Assembly (NCBI GenBank): GCA_020063525.1
Contig: JAGUUJ010000076.1
Span: 1 to 7,373, forward strand
From: Candidatus Omnitrophota bacterium
GTDB lineage: Bacteria; Omnitrophota; Gorgyraeia; Gygaellales; Profunditerraquicolaceae
Length of the DNA stretch: 7,373 nt
Direction of reading: 5' to 3'
In this document: in pieces, positions 4,536 through 7,373 of the stretch
Layout: each line of letters starts with the position of its first letter
Numbering within the stretch: position 1 is the first letter of the stretch
Position numbers and translations under genes: made by a program
The notes under the pieces: model-generated
The model's input: the letters and a program-made list of their open reading frames with translations, nothing else
What the model was told of the DNA's origin: nothing
The model's database searches: none

Positions 4536-5794
4536 AAAATTTTCTTAAAATGTTCCTGGCCATTTTCCTTGTGGGAGTATTTGCGTACACAGGCTACGAA
4601 ATTTCCAGATTATCCAATCGAATTCAAAAGATAGAAAATAAACTCGGTGGCCCCAAGAAGATAGCCTGCAATGAAAGAGACACTGTGGAGAAGGTGCGCC
4701 GATCAGTGGTACGTATCGTTGGCGGAGAGGGCGAGGGGTCAGGTTTTGCGATTCAGAAAGGCGGCTTTATTTTGACTAATTTTCATGTGATTGCCTCTGA
4801 ACCAGATCCAAAAGTTATATTACCCGATAATACTTTTGAGACAGGCCAGGTCATTATGGCTGACAAGGATGCTGACCTCGCCGTTATTAAGATCAAAAAA
4901 GACCTTCCAGCGGTCAGCTTGGCGCGTCTTGGCGGGATAAACCCTGCTGAAGAAATCTTGGCCATAGGCTATCCGCTCGGAGGCAGCCTTCCCGGCGAGT
5001 CGTCTGTTATTCGTGGGGCATTTTCAAGATGCGCAAAAGATAAGAAAAATGGTGTTCAATATTTACAAACGGATATGACCATGGTTTCTGGAATAAGTGG
5101 CGGTCCGATGGTGAATATCTGCGGAGAAGTAGTCGGGATTAATACCTCAGGGCTCTTATTAGGGGGAATGGGCATGGCTATCTCCTCCGACTCCATAAAA
5201 GAGAAATGGCATCAGATGTTCATCTCAAAAGACCAGCTCAAGGACGTACGGAGAACAGTCTTTGAGCCCAATAAAAACGCACTCGAAGCTGTCAGGGCTT
5301 TTTACAATTACCTCAAAGCGCGCAGACTCGAAAAGGCTTTTGAGCTTTTGTCCGACAATTTTGTGAGGGGATATAGTTTTGAGCAGTGGGCGTGGGGATA
5401 CCGGCCACTTTTAGATACGACCATCGTTATGATCAATCCCGACAAAAAAATAATTAACAGAATAAAAGTCAAGCTATCCACCAAAGACTTGGCTGATGAT
5501 GAGATCATATATAAGTATTTCGAGGGTTATTGGGATGTCCGGCAAATAAACGGAAAGTGGCTGCTTTGGGATCCAGAGATTAGAGAAGTTAAGGACCCTG
5601 AACCGGACTGGTTCATAGATTATGATAAGCGCAAAGAAGTAGAGGAGTTTGCGAAAACTCACAAGGATTTTGAAAAATATAGACCTGAAATGTATAAGAT
5701 ATCGCTGGAGCCCGAAAACGAAAATTTAAGCTTACAGGAACTCTATGATAAAGCTAAAGAAAGAGTTGGAACGGTTGAGGCTGGTAAAAAATAG
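4532..5794 (+). CDS. Membrane-anchored trypsin-like (HtrA/DegP-type, S1C) serine protease with C-terminal NTF2-like domain
   Basis: The 420-aa protein starts with a basic N-terminus and one hydrophobic helix (about residues 4-20) without a clear signal-peptidase site. A short coiled coil follows (22-39), so it is probably a signal anchor with the rest in the periplasm. The protease domain spans about 50-228. The catalytic triad is His85 in LTNFHVI, Asp115 in DADLAVIKI and Ser189 in GISGGP, where the usual Asn before Ser is Ile. Other family marks are GSGFAI (69-74), AIGYPLG (144-150) and VVGINTSG (200-207). No PDZ domain follows. Residues about 248-352 instead show an NTF2/SnoaL-like pattern: ALEAVRAFYNYLKARRLEKAF, F277, W286, then strands ending GYWDVRQINGKWLLWDP. 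A charged tail completes it. HtrA-type enzymes degrade or sense misfolded envelope proteins; that role is inferred here. Confidence 0.93.
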   Translation: MKNFLKMFLAIFLVGVFAYTGYEISRLSNRIQKIENKLGGPKKIACNERDTVEKVRRSVVRIVGGEGEGSGFAIQKGGFILTNFHVIASEPDPKVILPDNTFETGQVIMADKDADLAVIKIKKDLPAVSLARLGGINPAEEILAIGYPLGGSLPGESSVIRGAFSRCAKDKKNGVQYLQTDMTMVSGISGGPMVNICGEVVGINTSGLLLGGMGMAISSDSIKEKWHQMFISKDQLKDVRRTVFEPNKNALEAVRAFYNYLKARRLEKAFELLSDNFVRGYSFEQWAWGYRPLLDTTIVMINPDKKIINRIKVKLSTKDLADDEIIYKYFEGYWDVRQINGKWLLWDPEIREVKDPEPDWFIDYDKRKEVEEFAKTHKDFEKYRPEMYKISLEPENENLSLQELYDKAKERVGTVEAGKK

Positions 5795-5840
5795 GTGAAC
5801 TTTATAATATTCTGCAAAAAGACGAGAGCTTTTTATTTTT
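5775..5840 (+). promoter_or_regulatory. Possible promoter region before the last gene
   Basis: A perfect TATAAT occurs at 5803-5808, about 32 bases before the ATG of the last gene. The nearest -35-like element, TTGAGG at 5775-5780, is 22 bases away, which is too far for a standard promoter. A short stem, AAAAAG (5816-5821) with CTTTTT (5829-5834), is followed by more T residues but contains a single G-C pair, so it is not a convincing terminator. The last gene may have its own start of transcription here or be read through from the protease gene. Confidence 0.25.
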
Positions 5841-7373
5841 ATGGATAAAACAGTCTCAAGGTGCGCTATCTGTGGCAAGAAACCACGAGGGATGTGCCCG
5901 GCTTTGGAAAAGATAATCTGTTCGGCCTGTTGCGGCTCAGGGCGGGGGAGTAAGATTAATTGTATTCCTCATTGCAGTTATCTGCCCTTTAGCGTGCAGG
6001 GATACGATTTATGGTTGAAGATAGACGGGGGCTTGGCGCGCAAAATGCTTGGTTACCTTGCAATTTATTATAGCCGCGATAAATTTGAAGAAGTGGTTGA
6101 GCAGATGCGTTTTGCCAGCGGGATATCAGGAGGGGATGTTGGAACGGCAGAGGGCGCAGCTGTGTATTATCTATTTTTTGTTAAATGCGATGCCGGTGGC
6201 CGCACCTTAGCTAAGAAATGGCAGGAAGAAGGATGGAACGGCCTCAATAATGACGAGCGCATAATGATGGAATGCCGCTTTAATTGCCGGGCTACAGTGA
6301 TTGAGATACAAAAGGTATTAGATCATCAGAGCATGGATTGCATTGATTTATTAGAGCCGGAAAGAGGGAATTTTATTTTAATTGACCGCGCTACTGCCGC
6401 AAGGTCGGTGCGTTTTACGCGGATGTTAACTTGGCTTGCGCATTATCCCTATTTTAGCCGCCTGGCTAATAATGGCGTAGAGCTTCCGGATTCTGCGTTT
6501 GTTGAGTTTATAGATAGCTTGCGCGATGCGTTTAGGAAAGAGAACCGAAAAGACAAAGGGTTATCCATAAAAGATTATCTTTCGCAAAACTTCGGCGTAT
6601 TTGGCAGCCTGATTTATGATTTGAGCCGCGAAAAAAGTATTGCGGCATTGAAGAGGATGGACCTGCATCAATGCCGGGCAATATATAAAATTCAGGGGAA
6701 TTACGCGGAGATTAAAGCAATTCTGGATAAATATCCGGATTTTGAGCAGCGCGAAAGGCATCCGGATGAACAGGATGCCACGGGGGTGTATTATTACAGC
6801 TGGCTGCGCCGGGGGCAATCCAAAGCCTTAGAAAAAAATATGCCGGCGCATTTTCGGCATGGGCAGGAGGATGATGAAGGCGTAGGCAGCATAGGGAACA
6901 TCCGCCTTTTTCCGGATAAGCTCATTGTAGAAACCTTTACCAAACAAAAACATTCCTTTGCTAAAAGAATGGTGAAAAAGTTTTTCGCAGATAGCCTTCT
7001 TTTACAGAATGAGGCAATAGTGGATTTGGCTAAACAGCAGGCCGGGAAAATGGAAGATGATTATGAAAGTTATGCGCAGGAGATAATTTCAAATAAAGAG
7101 GAAAGCGCTCATGAAGAAATCCCGCCAGAAGCAGAGCGCGAGCTTATGCAAAAGTTCTACAAGCGGCATTATGCTATATTTCTTGACGATAAAATCCCGG
7201 CCCTGGATGAGATGACTCCTCGCGCCGCGGCAGCTAATCCGCAAATGCGACCAAGGCTGGTTGAACTGATGAAGCAGCACCTAAAGGGCATTGAGAAGGA
7301 AAATAAGGATAGGGGATTAGATTTAAATATTGATTGGGTGCTGGATGAGTTGGCGCTTCCGGAATTGAAGTAG
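5841..7373 (+). CDS. Cys-rich zinc-finger-like protein with MbcA/ParS/Xre-like C-terminal motif, function unknown
   Basis: The 510-aa protein is complete: its TAG is the last codon of the window. Residues 8-45 hold a dense Cys cluster (C8, C11, C19, C27, C30, C31, C41, H44, C45), likely binding one or two zinc ions. I associate this pattern with uncharacterised proteins that carry SEC-C-like metal sites. Residues 55-300 appear helical and are not recognised. Residues 348-380 contain IGNIRLFPDKLIVE followed by a helix, a strand-helix element seen in the same kind of proteins. Residues 447-477 hold FLDDKIPALDEMTPRAAA then a helix, which resembles the toxin-binding domain of MbcA/ParS/Xre-type antitoxins (W-D-x-P-AL-G-x-TP-x-AA), with Phe replacing the usual Trp and Asp-Glu replacing the Gly. 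It has no signal peptide. The ribosome binding site is poor (GAGAG at 5824-5828). Codon use is visibly more GC-rich than in the genes before 4300. The gene is certain; the domain reading is moderate. Confidence 0.85.
   Translation: MDKTVSRCAICGKKPRGMCPALEKIICSACCGSGRGSKINCIPHCSYLPFSVQGYDLWLKIDGGLARKMLGYLAIYYSRDKFEEVVEQMRFASGISGGDVGTAEGAAVYYLFFVKCDAGGRTLAKKWQEEGWNGLNNDERIMMECRFNCRATVIEIQKVLDHQSMDCIDLLEPERGNFILIDRATAARSVRFTRMLTWLAHYPYFSRLANNGVELPDSAFVEFIDSLRDAFRKENRKDKGLSIKDYLSQNFGVFGSLIYDLSREKSIAALKRMDLHQCRAIYKIQGNYAEIKAILDKYPDFEQRERHPDEQDATGVYYYSWLRRGQSKALEKNMPAHFRHGQEDDEGVGSIGNIRLFPDKLIVETFTKQKHSFAKRMVKKFFADSLLLQNEAIVDLAKQQAGKMEDDYESYAQEIISNKEESAHEEIPPEAERELMQKFYKRHYAIFLDDKIPALDEMTPRAAAANPQMRPRLVELMKQHLKGIEKENKDRGLDLNIDWVLDELALPELK

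Noticed and set aside
5814..5840. Stem plus T-run after the protease gene as a rho-independent terminator
   Set aside because: The AAAAAG/CTTTTT stem has a single G-C pair, so it would be too unstable; the following T-rich stretch runs straight into the next start codon.
6561..6818. 85-aa - strand open frame inside the 510-aa gene
   Set aside because: The + strand gene is continuous with a strong protein-like pattern through this region; the reverse frame is a shadow.
1..7373. Insertion sequence or transposon ends
   Set aside because: No transposase, integrase or paired terminal inverted repeats were found by eye on either strand.

Overview
The window is a dense run of genes all read on the + strand, with no rRNA, tRNA, CRISPR array or insertion sequence that I could find. 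Gene style suggests an uncultured environmental Gram-negative-type bacterium. Pointers are a short Xre regulator of a type common in candidate-phylum genomes, W/NKG-type TPRs on a soluble Ser/Thr kinase, a membrane-anchored HtrA-like protease, and a Cys-rich protein of unknown role. Omnitrophota or a similar lineage is a guess from gene style only; nothing here fixes the phylum.

Layout. Positions 1-118 hold a regulatory region with a TATAAT box and an 18-bp inverted repeat. They precede a 66-aa Xre/Cro-type regulator (119-319) and a closely spaced 257-aa protein whose C-terminal half resembles DUF4145/HEPN-like helical domains (348-1121). Next comes a YkgJ-type cysteine-cluster protein (1158-1523). 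A signalling cassette follows: a one-domain FHA protein with a TTG start (1597-1902) and, 15 bases on, a 669-aa cytosolic Ser/Thr kinase fused to about ten TPRs (1918-3927). A possible 23-codon ORF (3932-4003) overlaps the start of a 92-aa unknown protein (4000-4278). The spacer 4279-4531 contains a hairpin and a doubtful 62-aa hydrophobic ORF. Then come a membrane-anchored trypsin-like protease with a C-terminal NTF2-like domain in place of PDZ (4532-5794) and a 510-aa protein with an N-terminal Cys cluster and a C-terminal segment like the MbcA/ParS/Xre toxin-binding motif (5841-7373). Its stop codon is the last codon of the window.

How the parts may work together. The best-supported unit is FHA plus kinase-TPR: the kinase has all catalytic motifs, and the FHA protein has an intact phosphothreonine-binding signature, so it is a natural reader of the kinase's products. 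The TPR array is a likely substrate or partner docking surface. The Xre gene with the HEPN/DUF4145-like gene looks like an autoregulated two-gene module, possibly of toxin-antitoxin or defence type. Whether the protease belongs with the kinase cassette is open. Base composition rises from strongly AT-rich on the left to near-balanced in the last gene, which suggests that the left part is accessory DNA beside a more typical chromosomal gene.
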